From positions 62,001-126,000 of the forward strand of contig JAVYIG010001045.1 of the NCBI GenBank assembly GCA_035222895.1: DNA of 64,000 bases, in the 5' to 3' direction. Of the stretch, positions 31,201-43,383 are shown piece after piece (within the stretch, counting starts at the first letter, position 1; the number at the start of each line of letters is the position of its first letter). Source of the stretch: Strongylocentrotus droebachiensis. Lineage: Eukaryota > Echinodermata > Echinoidea > Camarodonta > Strongylocentrotidae. The notes beneath the pieces are model-generated. The model was given only the letters and a program-made list of their open reading frames with translations, ran no database searches and was not told the DNA's origin. The translations under genes and the position numbers were made by a program.

Positions 31201-33863
31201 CATACATGTACATGCTTTCTCAATGAGTCAGACAAAACAAACCATCAAACCAAACCAAAACAATAAAGCTTTAGATTAATGCAATGACATAGAATTGAGA
31301 GGTAGATTAAATAGAGTCTTCACATGTTTGCCTTCTATGTTGAACATTATTTAGGCTGAAATGAGGATTAGAACTTCAATGATTGAATGATTGGAGGAAA
31401 AATGAAACAAAACATCAAGTTGTTTGGGATTACTATTTTGTACTTTAGGCCTTAAGATCATCCACTATAGATTTTGTGGATGCTAAAGATCCAATTAATT
31501 AACGCTGCTGTGATCTGTTCAAGTTCAAACCTTTGTCATTCAACCTACATTAATTATGTGGTTAATACCTACTAAGGTGGACATTTTGCTCTGTCCCTAA
31601 ACCCTGTTTGTAATCTCCTAATCCCTTCTATTTTTATGTTTCTGATGTCTATTCTGTATTCATGTTTAGTACATATCGCTTAGAGACTTAGGTCATAAGC
31701 ACCTTATGAGCACCGTTTTGTATTATTATTGTTATTATGGGATAGGATTACAATAAACATCACATCTGACCTTTAACATGTTGCAAAATAACCAAAATAT
31801 AATGGTATTAAATGAATTCACCTGTGATTCATAAAAGCAGGATATATCACCTCATTTTTAATCCAGTGCTTTTATCATCAAAGGAGCCTCCTTATAAATT
31901 CAAGCTCAATCTCTGTCATTATTACTCTCATTCACTGAGTTCAAAGCCTTTGTCAGATATGTGCTGGTATAATAATACTATTGTCTTAAATTTGTTTTAA
32001 AATATTTATTTTTTTAATTAACAAATTTCCATAATATCAACATTTGTAGATGCACCAACATACAGGATGAAAGACAACCCCAGTATTTGTTCTTCTGATT
32101 TGCTCCATTTTCCAAGAAAAGTTTTTGAATTTCATGAACACCTTTGTCCCAAGTAGTTGAACTTTTACTTGACATTATATCTCAAATCAAAGAGTATAAT
32201 GCTATATTGTATGACTAACTGATTTCATGTGAACTCTATTCATTTATACAGAGTGGCTATTGCATACAACAATGAGAAGAGACTTGATTCAGAGACAAAG
32301 CAACTTCAGGCCAACTCTGGCCAGTTTGCTAAACAGAGCATGCAGTGGTTATCTCTAGTAGAGAACTTCAACCAGGCACTGAAGGTTTGTGAATGATGTC
32401 TTTTCTCTTCAATAAAAGGTATACATGTAGACCAGTTTTGGAAACACCCCCCTCTCAAAAAATGAAAAGGAAGCTCTTATTTACCAATCATGTGAAAGTA
32501 TATGTTTTGACTAATACTATATGTGATGATACACATTTTGCCAGGAAACCGCCTACTAATTGATATATTTGGTAGATTATTATATCTATCCGGACTGGAT
32601 AGATATCCCACATGTTCGTGTAGTCCCATATACATGTACATCTTTCTGTGTACAGTGCTTGCAACTTTACCCAGACTGGGCCAAATTTCTTGTTATTTTG
32701 ATGATTCCAGAATCTTGCAGTACACACCAATACTTATATGCTAGATGATCAACCTGTTCTGATCGATTCCACAACGTTTCTTTCACAATGCAATCGCATG
32801 ACCAGAACTGGTCTTCTTGAAATTCATAAGTGATGCATTTTCATATGATCGTGAACTTGATGTCATGAGATACCTTTTCTGTTAAGATGAACATGAAAAA
32901 GAAAAAAAATTGCTGATTGAAAACATGTCTAATGAAATATCAGTTTGTGACTTTGTGGTACATGTATGCATGTTAATGTGAAGATGGTAACACAGCAGAA
33001 TTCAACATGCTTTATAGCCTCCCATGGAATGGCTTCTTCTACCCAATTACAATTACAACATTTATTTTTATTGTCATCTGTAATCTGCCTTATTATTTTC
33101 ATACAGGAACTTGGAGATGTTGAAAACTGGGCTCGGAGCATAGAGACAGATATGCAGACGATAGCAAGTGCTTTAGAATATGCATACAAAGGTTATAATC
33201 CTTTATTCTTGTATGAGGTTAAGAATGTTTGAAATGACTTGATAGAAAGTAATGCCAACATTATAGTAATGTCATAATATTGTTTTCTAGATTGAGTGGG
33301 GGGGGGGGGTGGCGGGGATTAGCAAGATAGAATCAGGCTGTTCCATGCTGAAGGGGGTCTAGGGCTTATCATAAATGCATTGTGAAAAAAAATGAAGTAG
33401 TGGTCACAAATTCACAAATTATGATGATGGCTTTTGAATGTGGAAGGATACATGCATCTTGCCACTCATGGTCCTTGCTAAATGAACTCTAACCACAAAG
33501 TCAGTAAATTTGTGAACCGGCTAGATGTCCATGAGAAATATGTTTCAACAATTTAACAATAGACACGTTTACTAACGTGATAAAAAAATGTATGCATACT
33601 TTTTAAAAACAAAGGTTGTTCTCAACAACCTGATAGGCTACCCCGACATAGCAACACGTAATGGAAGCAGATTTGATTCCAAGTATTGTAGTTTATTCAC
33701 CAATAACAGGTTAATGGTTAACACCTTGTCACTAGGTCCTAAGGAAAGGAACAATCCATACATTTTAATATGTTAGTAAACTGGACAATTGCTCAAGCAA
33801 GGTGGTCATTAAAACAAATTTTGTTTGTTACCCCTTCACATTCTCTTTCCAGATACAAGCTAA
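28197..33863 (+). CDS. BLOC1S1: BLOC-1 subunit 1 (BLOS1 / GCN5L1)
   Basis: A small coiled-coil subunit of the BLOC-1 and BORC complexes, which act in lysosome-related organelle biogenesis and lysosome positioning; also described as a mitochondrial acetylation factor. Exons 28197-28257, 29343-29415, 32252-32384, 33107-33191 and probably 33853-33863 join in frame. The product starts MLSSMLKEHQAKQ, continues EKRKKEAAVAATAVTRSLVE, GQFAKQSMQWLSLVENFNQA and ELGDVENWARSIETDM, and ends ALEYAYK. This matches human BLOC1S1 almost end to end (about 120 versus 125 aa). The C-terminus is uncertain: splicing to 33853 gives KDTS and stop, while reading on gives YKGYNPLFLYEVKNV and a stop at 33232. Introns carry a MITE, a Penelope-like fossil and a SINE. 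Confidence 0.95.
28838..29234. mobile_element. MITE with ~85-bp terminal inverted repeats in BLOC1S1 intron 1
   Basis: Arms 28838-28922 (GGGCAATTCCACGGTAACGG...) and 29150-29234 are near-perfect inverted copies around an AT-rich, non-coding centre of about 230 bp. Confidence 0.88.
29343..29415 (+). CDS. BLOC1S1: BLOC1S1 exon 2
   Basis: Encodes EKRKKEAAVAATAVTRSLVE then NLNSR. Acceptor CAACAG, donor GTTTGT, exit phase 2. Confidence 0.95.
29464..30707 (+). mobile_element. Penelope-like element fossil (GIY-YIG end) with inverted terminal repeats
   Basis: A broken, strongly shortened Penelope-like retroelement lacking the reverse transcriptase domain. What remains encodes the GIY-YIG endonuclease region (GVYKIPCECGKVYIGETGRN, then TRLKEHR and ...GLYINDIWKPLI) and a proline-rich tail. 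Inverted repeats of about 105 bp bound it (29518-29624 and 30591-30695), and a 12-bp direct repeat AAATATATAGTT lies outside (29464-29475, 30696-30707). Near-identical arms suggest a fairly recent insertion. Sits in BLOC1S1 intron 2. Confidence 0.85.
30728..31215 (+). mobile_element. tRNA-derived SINE interrupted by a MITE
   Basis: The head GAGACGCAGTGGCTCAGTGG has an A box. The MITE at 30763-30885 (ATGACAAATGACAAAA family) sits inside the head, and the B-box side resumes near 30888. The body GGCATTAATCCTCATTACCA is shared with SINEs at 57709 and 61279. Confidence 0.75.
31270..32250 (+). other. BLOC1S1 intron 2, remainder
   Basis: AT-rich. 31600-31740 (GCTTAGAGACTTAGGTCATA, AGCACCTTATGAGCACCG) resembles SINE/LINE tails like that at 56985-57020. 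No exon seen. Confidence 0.5.
32252..32384 (+). CDS. BLOC1S1: BLOC1S1 exon 3
   Basis: Encodes VAIAYNNEKRLDSETKQLQA, NSGQFAKQSMQWLSLVENFN and QALK, the long central helix. Acceptor ATACAG; exits in phase 0. Confidence 0.96.
32408..32810. mobile_element. Composite of two dispersed repeats in BLOC1S1 intron 3
   Basis: 32408-32640 matches 6480-6700 in inverse orientation. 32640-32810 (GATGATCAACCTGTTCTGAT...) matches 7530-7690 inverted. Neither shows coding homology. Confidence 0.6.
33107..33191 (+). CDS. BLOC1S1: BLOC1S1 exon 4
   Basis: Encodes ELGDVENWARSIETDMQTIA then SALEYAYK. The donor AAAG/GTTATA would splice to 33853. Without it the frame runs to a stop at 33230-33232. Confidence 0.93.
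33853..33863 (+). CDS. BLOC1S1: BLOC1S1 exon 5, coding end (tentative)
   Basis: A strong acceptor (TCTCTTTCCAG) then ATACAAGCTAA. Joined to exon 4 it ends the protein KDTS. Supported only by splice-site quality and total length close to the human protein. Confidence 0.5.
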
Positions 33864-34030
33864 CATCACCTTTAGATTCTCTAATGATGATGATGATGAT
33901 CTTGGATTTTCCAGTCACACCGAGGAAGAAATGGACTATTTCTATTGAGCAAAACGGACAAGCCTGACTTTGTAATCTTGTTGTTATGAGGATCAAAAGT
34001 ATTGCTATTGATTGTGGAACAAGGTCAAAT

Positions 34031-34475
34031 GTGAGATGTCAGACACTGACTGCAGAATTTGTTTAATTACTGCGCTCTTTTTACAAGCAAAGATTGTGCT
34101 TTTATTAATCTACCGGTGGCAACTGGAGGATATTGTATAAACCAACATTTACATGCTTTTAGGCACTTGTCTTATTACTTTGAATAATCAGGCATGTTGC
34201 AATCATGAAGGACCTTTTTGTTGGACAAGGGGCCACTAAAATAAAATTATGTGAGATGTCAGACACTGCAGAATTTTGTTAATTACTGTGCTCTCCTTCA
34301 ACAAGCAAAGAATGTGATTTGATTAATCTACCGGTGGCAACTGGAGGATATTGTAACCAACATTTACATACTTTTAGGCACTTGTCTTATTACTTTGGAT
34401 ATATAATCAGGCAAGTTGCAATTATGAAGGGCCTTTTTGTTGGAGGGGGGGGGGGGGGCCTAAAGTAAAATTATG
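34031..34475. repeat. 220-bp tandem duplication
   Basis: The block GTGAGATGTCAGACACTG... at 34031 recurs at 34251 with small changes (shared CTACCGGTGGCAACTGGAGG). Lies just 3' of BLOC1S1, perhaps in its 3' UTR. Confidence 0.88.
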
Positions 34476-34479
34476 TCAT

Positions 34480-37335
34480 AAAACTCCTCCAACCATACAT
34501 ATTTTTTTTTCTATCTACCCGACATCTGCAGCACACCTTGATCTTTCCTTTTGTGATTTTAGGGATGTTTCTTATTTCATGGTTAGGGTTATCTGCGATG
34601 GTGTCCAAGACGATTTTTATGCCTTCATTTTATTTTGTGCAATGACAATAAAGAAATTCAATTCAATTCATTAAGTTACGAGGGCTTTTTTTTTTTGGGG
34701 GGGGGGGTGGCCTTTAGCAGATGAAATTCAATATAACTTGTTCTTAGCACTACAGCAGTGATGGCAAGTCATGCCTGGTATAGTTTTGGTTGTGAGGGAT
34801 TGTAATCCAAATCGTAGTTCAGTGGTACCCCACTATAATACACATGCTCTATTAATATATTGGAAAGAGAAATTATATTTGAAACTTTATCTGTTCTTGT
34901 TGAAAATGATGTTTTTGTGTTGCATGTTTCTAAATGCCTGTGGAGAATGATTGTTTGGAATCACTTTCCATTATTGATACACTTCAATTTATGTTAAGTT
35001 GTATGGTGTAATTTCTCTTTAAAAAAGGGACAATAAATATGATATTTTAACATAGCACCTTTTCTTCCCTAGTTGTTCTGTTTTCTGCACTCTTGTTCCC
35101 CCCCCCCCCCCCCACTTTCTCTCACTCTCTCTCTCTCTTCTATATCTCCCCTCTCTCTCCTCCTCTCTTGCTCTTTTTTTTCTAGTAACCATCCATCTCT
35201 CTCTAAGCTCTTCCACCTCTTTAAGTCTGACAATTTCTGCATGCACATGTGTATATATTTATAAAATATTTTCCTTTACAGACAAAAGTAAATTACCACT
35301 ATAAATCTACACATTATCAATTTATTTTATTTTAGAAAAGGTATACACGAAAAAACCCACATGGTCATAAATGCATCTCAAACACTGCAATAGTAAGCAT
35401 TTCTTTGACTAGCTTGAATAAGGTGACATCCCTCTTGACTAAGGTAAGGTCACTGCCATCAAAGGCCAAGAAAACTAAAGGTTCTGGGCCCTGTTTCATA
35501 AAACTTGTTATCAATAACAATTGCTATAATTCTATGATAAATAAGCTCTAAGCCAATCAGATGCCACGATTTCAGTAGCTTATAACAGTTATTGTAACTT
35601 GTTATTGATAGCAAGTTTTATGAAACGGGTTCCTGGTGTAATGGGCCTTCTGATTACTATGCCCATGAGACAAGCATTTAGGCCTAGATACATGCATATA
35701 AATATGTGGAAGATTGCAAGACTGATGGTCCACATAACTGATATCTTCAGTCTTGCAAGGTCAACTGAGCTGTACAATTGAAGGAAAAAAATGGTCATCA
35801 GGGCATTGTTTCATGAAGCAGTTACAAGTACAAGTTCACCAACATCCCTTTGAAATGCGTATTAAATTGGATACAGCGTTTAGATTTTTGTTGGCGAACT
35901 TGTACTTATGACAGTTTTGTGAAAGGCTGCACCGATTACCAATCGCCTATAAAAAATTAATTATTGTATAGCTACAATATAAAATATCAACCTAAAATGG
36001 CTCGTTGTCATTTTGTAGGTAACGGTTAAGGAGTAGGAAGAAAATAACAAGGATAACATAAAAACGGCATGTATGGAACCCAAATCCAATTTCAGTTCTG
36101 TGCGCGCCCTATTCTATGCGAATGCCTACCGTATGCGTACATCAACTAGTCTACTCAACTGTCAAGATTCTGTGCCTGCAAACTAGCTAAAAATGCTCCA
36201 TTAACATTCAAAATAAATACTTGCTTGATTTGTTTGAAAATAAATAGATGGGAATTCAGGAATTGCATGATAACACTTACTGAGTTCATTGAATTAGCAA
36301 GTAACTTTTTATTACCTTCAATCAAATCCATCTAATATATTGTCCTATTTAAAAAAATGCAAATAAATTAATTTTACCTGTAAATGCAGAGCTACATAAA
36401 AGCAGTTAATACATAATGGCAAACGTAACATCTTAGAATCATATATATGCAATTATGCATGATAATAAATTTCTTGTTAATTTCTACTCTCCATTCTTCC
36501 AAACTTCTTTTCCAAAAGTAGACACAAATGTAATGTATGTGAGCTTGTTAAAAGAAGATGCACAAATAAATATGAATTTACTCATACAACGAATTAAAAT
36601 GTTCACGTTTAAATTGTGAATCGACCTAACATTGAATTCATTCTGGCAACATTTGCTCCAAACTTTATCTCTTTCAAGACTTGCAGCATCAGGGCTGCAA
36701 TTGAATTGAAGGCTGAGTTAAGGGCTAAGTAAATGCCTAGAGTTTGGTCCAGTGTTGAAGACAGGGATATGATTATTGCAGGAAAGTGAACATTGAGCTT
36801 TTTTTTAGCTAAAAGCTAGAAGATTTTTTTTTTAATAATAATAAAATGATAGAAAATAAAATATTCAATAAATAAATCAAACGTATAGAGACAATACACA
36901 ATCTACCAAATGTAGAATAAAGAGGAAAGAAAAGAGAAAGAAGAAAGGGAGAGGGAGAAGGCAGAATGACAAGGCGATGGTGCAACCCTCTCCCTCATTC
37001 TAAATCCATGCATTATCCTTGTAAGAAAGAAAGGTGCCCAATCAAAAACTGGACCCTTGCTACGTCACTCCTAACTAACCTCTGATCTCATGAAGCATAA
37101 TAATAATAATTATAATAATATTGGATTCTTATATAGCGCATGTATCGACCTTGTAAGGTCCTCAAGGTGCTCCAACATTACTCTAGGCTGCCGATTTCGG
37201 CGCTCACAACATTTAAAGGAATTCCTTCCTACCGGTACCCAATTTAACACCTGGGTGGAGAGTGGCAAATGTAGATCAATGTCTTGCCAAAGGTTTATTC
37301 ATACTGTTTCCTCACTTTTCAAAAAAGGGTGATAT
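34480..37335. other. Intergenic region between BLOC1S1 and PYM1
   Basis: The two genes converge here. It contains mononucleotide G, C and T runs (34442, 34690, 35098), palindromic MITEs at 35486-35635 (GGGCCCTGTTTCATAAAACT) and 35801-35930, and a SINE-like segment at 37120-37290 (TTATATAGCGCATGTATCGA). Candidate BLOC1S1 poly(A) signals AATAAA lie near 34648 and 35032. No gene recognised. Confidence 0.6.
35801..35930. mobile_element. Palindromic MITE (AAGTACAAGTTCACC family), solo copy
   Basis: The arms ACAAGTACAAGTTCACCAAC and GTTGGCGAACTTGTACTTAT are inverted. Relatives lie at 61079-61213 and, split by a LINE, at 39074-39159 plus 42389-42432. Confidence 0.8.
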
Positions 37336-37343
37336 ATTAAGTT

Positions 37344-37349
37344 TTTATT
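37344..37349 (-). terminator. PYM1: Candidate PYM1 poly(A) signal
   Basis: AATAAA on the minus strand about 150 nt beyond the PYM1 stop codon. Confidence 0.5.
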
Positions 37350-37499
37350 TCACCCTGGTAACTATTTTGAATGTCACTGCCCAAGGAAACTGATAGCTAT
37401 CGGGTTCGGTCTTAAGGGTAGTGTGTCACCGAAGAGTCACCAATTCTTCCATTATTTGTCCAAGATTTAAGTTTTCTGTCAGACTTTGATTTCACATCA

Positions 37500-37938
37500 T
37501 CATGACCCATCTTCCAGGGTGCTCAGTTCTTCTTCAAACGCGTCTTTCCTCGAAATCTTCTCCAGTTGCTCTTTGGAAGGTTGTGCCACTTCTCCGCTGG
37601 CTATCTTGGCTTCCAGCTCCTCGATCTGCCTGATCTTCTTCTTAAGGTTCTTAATCCTCTTCTGCGGATCCTGCGCGGCTGGTGCGGACTCCTCGCCCCC
37701 ACCCACGCTGACCTCCTCGACCCCCTTCCTGAGCTGTTCTACATCACCATTTTGAACTTGAGCCGATTCTTCCTCATCCTGCTTTTCTTTTCGTTTCTGG
37801 CGACGTTTCTCGTTCTTCTTGGAAGCCTTTGAGAGCTGCTGTTTGGATTCTTCTACCTTTGCGGGAGCAGGATCTTCATAGACTCCTGGTGGTAGCCTGG
37901 GTTTACTGCTGACCCACTGCTTGCCTTTGCTCTCATAC
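37500..37938 (-). CDS. PYM1: PYM1 exon 3
   Basis: Acceptor CTCACAG at 37939; starts [20 protein letters not shown] and ends STLEDGS with TGA at 37500-37502. Contains the basic [14 protein letters not shown] segment and the C-terminal helix QPSKEQLEK. Confidence 0.95.
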
Positions 37939-40900
37939 CTGTGAGGAAGATTGTTTTTAAAGGGATCGTTTAATAATGTGGAATCTGAGATGCATGGCCC
38001 TAAAAGTGTTATCAGTGTCTGTGATATGGTGTAATATTGAAGCCCTAAAAAAATGATCATGAAGTGCCTCAAAAAAGTTTTTAAAAATTAAGTGATTGGT
38101 TTTACCATACCGGTACTCATTTTTCCTAATAGACTGTAGTGTTAAAAAAAACGTTAGAAACAAAATAATTCTGAAAAATCTAATTCCAATCACAGATATC
38201 TTGATAATCAGACAGGTGATTGGCTTGTAAAAGTCATGGGATACATGTATGACCTAAAGGTATATAATTATGATTGCAGCATGAGCTAAATCCAGGATTT
38301 CTTTAAGAATCTGAGGCAAAGTACGTATTGAGTGGGCTTCTAAGAATTACAGAGAAACTGGCAGATAACAACTGCTCAAGCGAGACAAAAAATATAGACA
38401 CCTCAAGGAATACATGAAATATAGTTTTTATTAAAGCCTCGGTCACAAATGCCATTACGAACACCTTACGAACGCCTTACAAACGATTTTTAGACCATGG
38501 AAATTCAGGAACACCATGGAAAAACAGAGATTCGTACGAAAACATTGTTCGTATGAACCTTTGTGACTGTAGCTTTAGCAGACGGTCTTTATGTACAGGT
38601 TACTTAAGTAAGGGTTTCAGAAAGAAAGATTGTTCAAGGGAAGTGAACAAAATGGTGGTCTTTATAGATAGACCAGGTTCAAAGAGAATATGTAGAAGAT
38701 TTGGAATACTTTTTTATACAACAGTCAAACCTGCTTTAGCAGCCACCTGTATAGAGACCCCATTTATACATGTAGCCTATTTGAGAAGTGTTTCCGATTG
38801 AAACATGTATTACAAGAACTTGTACATTAAGACCACCTGCTCGTAAAGACCCCTTTTCATGTCTCCCTTGACTGGTCGTTATATACAGGTTTCACTGTAC
38901 AATTTTTAATGTTTTTTGGGAGCTACAAGTAAGTTAGCAGTCTCTTAGCAGATTAACAAGTTAACAAGGTATTCTAGTAAACAAAGATTGAAGAAAAAAA
39001 ACATGACTACCGTACAATTGAAGTGATCACTGAGAGCTATGTCACAGAGAGGACTATTTACATGTATGTACATCTGGGCAGCATCTCACGAATCCGTCAT
39101 AAGTACAAGTTCACCGACATCCCATTGAAACACATGTTAAACGTTTCAATAGGATGTTGTTTATTTATTTATTTATTTATTTATTTCTGATCTTTTGACA
39201 GGGTAGCCCATTCACCAGCAAGTAGTGGTCTTCCATGGGGCCCTGAATGAACATATTTACATCGTTTATAACATTTATACAGAACAGTTACAAAAATAAT
39301 ACTCGTTTGCAAAATTAACATATATCATTAACCTAGTAAGCAGTAATGTCAATAGGAAAATATTAATTAAGTCGCAATTATGTGAATAAGACATGTAAAT
39401 ATTACAGAACATGCACGTAGTGTATGTACGGCTGAGCCATTCACAAATTACAACTTTGTTTAAACAATCTCTTAAATGAATTGACAGAGGAAGCCGTTCT
39501 CAACGAATTATCTAGCTTATTCCATTCAAATATGGAAGAAACAATTGGGCTACACTTATAACAATCAGTGTGAAATCTAGGCACACGTAAACATCCACTG
39601 TCTATTTGCCTTGTATGATGCTCATGTACATCATTAGGATTGATTAAGCCTACCTGAAGGTAAGAGGGTGCTAAGTTATGAACGCATTTATATATCATCA
39701 TAACGCGACTTAACTCAAACCGCTTGTCTAGTGTCATCCATTTAAGACTTGTGAACAAATCAGCCGACGGTGTGTCATATGTCTTGTTCAATATTATTCT
39801 TGCGGCCCTCTTTTGAATTTTTTGCAGCTTAGTTGTATGAGAATGAAATCGGTTCGACCATACAACAGAGCAGTAATCTAATCGTGGCAACACTAGACTG
39901 TTATAAAGTAACTTTAAGGATTTTTGAGGCAAAAAACTCTTTGCTCTCTTTATCATGCTAATGTTTTTCTGGGTAAGTTTACTTACGTTTTCGATTTGTT
40001 TAGACCATTTCAATTCTTCATCTATCAAAAGTCCTAAGCATTTGGTGAATTGAACTCTTTTGATCAAATTGCCGTTTAATGAAATGGTGAAAGATTCAAT
40101 TTTCTTGAGATTAGCAGGAGAGCCTATTAACATGACACAAGTTTTTTCAGTGTTAAGAACAAGACGATTTTCCTTAATCCATGCCATGACTCTGTTTAAC
40201 GCAACAGTTAATTTTTCTTCCACAACAGTTGCATCATTTGCACTGACGGTAAGTGTCGTATCGTCAGCATACATATCTATGATACCTTCAGGAGTACATT
40301 CAGGTAGACTATTAACATATATTGAAAATAAAAGGGGACCAAGAATTGAACCTTGTGGCACACCTAATTTGATGGTTGATGGATGCGACTTGGCTCCTTT
40401 GAATTGGGTCACTTGTTGTCGATCCCCTAAATATGATTTGAACCAATAAATAGTCCTATTACTACAACCTATACAAGCTAGTTTATGTAGAAGTAGCTCA
40501 TGGTCAACAGTATCAAAAGCCTTACGAAGATCTATGAAGGCAACTCCAGAAATTTCTTTGTTATCAATATTCAACGACCATTGATTTACAAGTTTTGCAA
40601 GGGCAGTAGCTGTTGAATGTTTAGGTCTAAAACCAGACTGATTAGGGTGTAATAATTTATTCACGTCCAAGAATTCACTGAGTTGTTGGTGGACGGCCCT
40701 TTCTATAATTTTACTCACGATAGGTAATATCGAAATGGGACGGTAATTATTCAAAGAAGAAATATCTCCAGATTTGAATATTGGTACTACCCGAGCCTTT
40801 TTCCATTCACGTGGAACAACTCCTGTAGACAGGGATTTGTTAATGATATCACAAAGAGACTCTGCGATAACATTCTTCGTCATCTTTAAAAGTTTACAGC

Positions 40901-43003
40901 TGATGTGATCTTCACCAGTTGCTTTATCTATACTCAGATTATCAATCTGTTTCAATACAAAATCCTCAGTAATCAAATTCAAATTAAATTGCGAATGAGT
41001 TGGACCAATATTATTGTCCTCGTCTACTCTCAGTTGAGACTTATTCCTTCGCAGGTCCTTTGTAATCTTAGTAGCATTAGAAATGAAAAAGTCATTAAAA
41101 GCTTCAGCAATATTTGCATTGTCTGACACATTAGCACCATCAACATTTATGCTATTGGGAGATATAGGTAATGACTTAGGCACAAGGTTTCTCAAACATC
41201 TCCACATTTGCTTTATGATTTTGCGAGATCTGGTCTGCATTATATTCTCTTTTTCTTTTCCTCATGAGATGAATAACTGTATTCTTTAGATATTTGTAGG
41301 TGTCCCAAAGATCATCACTTTTGTTAGCTTTAGCAGCTTTGAGAACTTTATCACGTTCCGTCATAAGCTTAACAATCTCGTCAGATATCCATGGACATGC
41401 CTTTTTTCTTATCCGCTTTTTACATACTGGTATGTGCTTGTTGATTATATTATTGAATAGAGTCAACCACATATCCCACGCAACATCAACATTATCTATA
41501 TCTTTTATGACCTGCCAAGGAGTACTTCTCAATTCACTGTAAAATTTCTCCTCGTCAAGATTTTTAAACGAGCGAAATTCTGCGTATTCGGATTTGTTAT
41601 GGATCTTTGCACTAAAATCGCGAACCGTATACACCAAATAATGATCACTTATGCTAGTTTCAAATATTCCCCATTCATTGTAAAGTTCCTTGTCTGATAC
41701 AAATATCAAATCAATTAAAGTAGAAGAGGTATTTGTAACTCTTGTGGCAGTATCAATTAGCTGACTTAACCCGTACATATTTGTATAAAACATTAACTTT
41801 TCAGCATTCAGATCAAGTTGGTGTGGCATACAATCACAATTGAAATCACCTAAAATAATACAGCTCATATCTTCCGAGAGAGCAGAGTCCAAATTTCCGT
41901 CTAATTCTTCAAAGAAATCAACGTGAGAATTTGGAGGTCTGTAAAACTCTCCAACCAGGATGGGAGACTTATTTGGATAATGCAATTCAAACCAAAGGCA
42001 TTCTAAAGTAGAAGAAATCAAATCATCCCTTCTTTTATAATTGAACCTCTTGGATATATATACAGCCACACCACCACCATGTCTCGTACGGTCTCTACGT
42101 AATAAAATATAATCATCTATATACAATTCAGAATCATCAATCATGGAGTCGCAAAATGTTTCATTTAAACCAATAACATCAAATGATGCATTTCTCAGAA
42201 GTAATCTAAGTTCGTCAATCTTAGCAACTAAGCTATGAATATTCAAATGGGCAAATTTTAAGCCCCTGTTTCTAAACGGAGGAACTGAACCACCTTCCAA
42301 CTGTTTAATGTTACTCTTATTCAGTTCATGAGATTGATCCTGAAGATTATGATGTAGTATGCCAGTACCAGAGACAGAGTTTAACTGCATGTTGCACTTG
42401 TACTAATGACGGTTTCGTGAGACGCTGCCCAGAATAACAGAGCCCCCTCGAGTTCATTGTATACTTACAGTGGAACCTCTTCCTGGGGTACATATCCAGG
42501 TCTGACCTTCCTTGGTTTCCTCCATGTGCCATCAGGTCTTTGGGTAGCTGGCAGGTACTGATCTGGAAAGGAATATAAAGGGATAAACTTATATTAGGCT
42601 GAGGCAAGAGGACTAGTTCACGCACACTCACAAGGTATCTCAAGGCACACGCACAGCATTTACTCAATTTAGCTAACTCCCTGCTCACAAGCCTTTTTAC
42701 ACTAATCGCTATTATCATAATAAAGTAAGTTTCAAATTGGGAACGCAAAAACATTGCACGTGTATTTGCCACGTGTATTTGCACATATTTGGGTGTATTT
42801 GCATATCAGGCAAAACCAACATTGCAAACTCTCATAGGAGGTCAGTGTTTTTGTAATGTAAATTACATGTTAGCTCATTATCATCTTCAGTCAATTGAAG
42901 GAGACGAAGAAGAAGAACATACCGTATATAACGGTGTATAAACCGCACTTTTTTGCCGCCGAAAAAATTTCAAAGTCGGGGGTGCGGTTTATACACGGTA
43001 CAC

Positions 43004-43042
<39 letters not shown>

Positions 43043-43349
43043 AAAGTTTCAATTTATGCCCCTCCACCTGGCGCTATGCCTGGCAATGTCTCCCAGCTCG
43101 GTAATCGGTGTGTTGACTCACCACTCGGAAACTAGAACAACACTCAAATTTGTCTGTCATCTTGGTTTGAAAGTAATCTTTCTGATAGATCTCAATATGT
43201 AGTTTATAATAATAATTCCTCCAATTTTTCTTCTATTACATGGTGTACCACAAGGTTCTATCCTAGGTCCCTACTGTTTTTTAATTTACAGTACCGTAAT
43301 GATCTTACACAAAAAAAAAAAAAAATCTCGGCAAAAAAAAAAAAAAAAA

Positions 43350-43383
<34 letters not shown>

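Noticed and set aside
43160-43290. Active reverse transcriptase gene
   Set aside because: Only a short motif-bearing scrap inside a foldback element.
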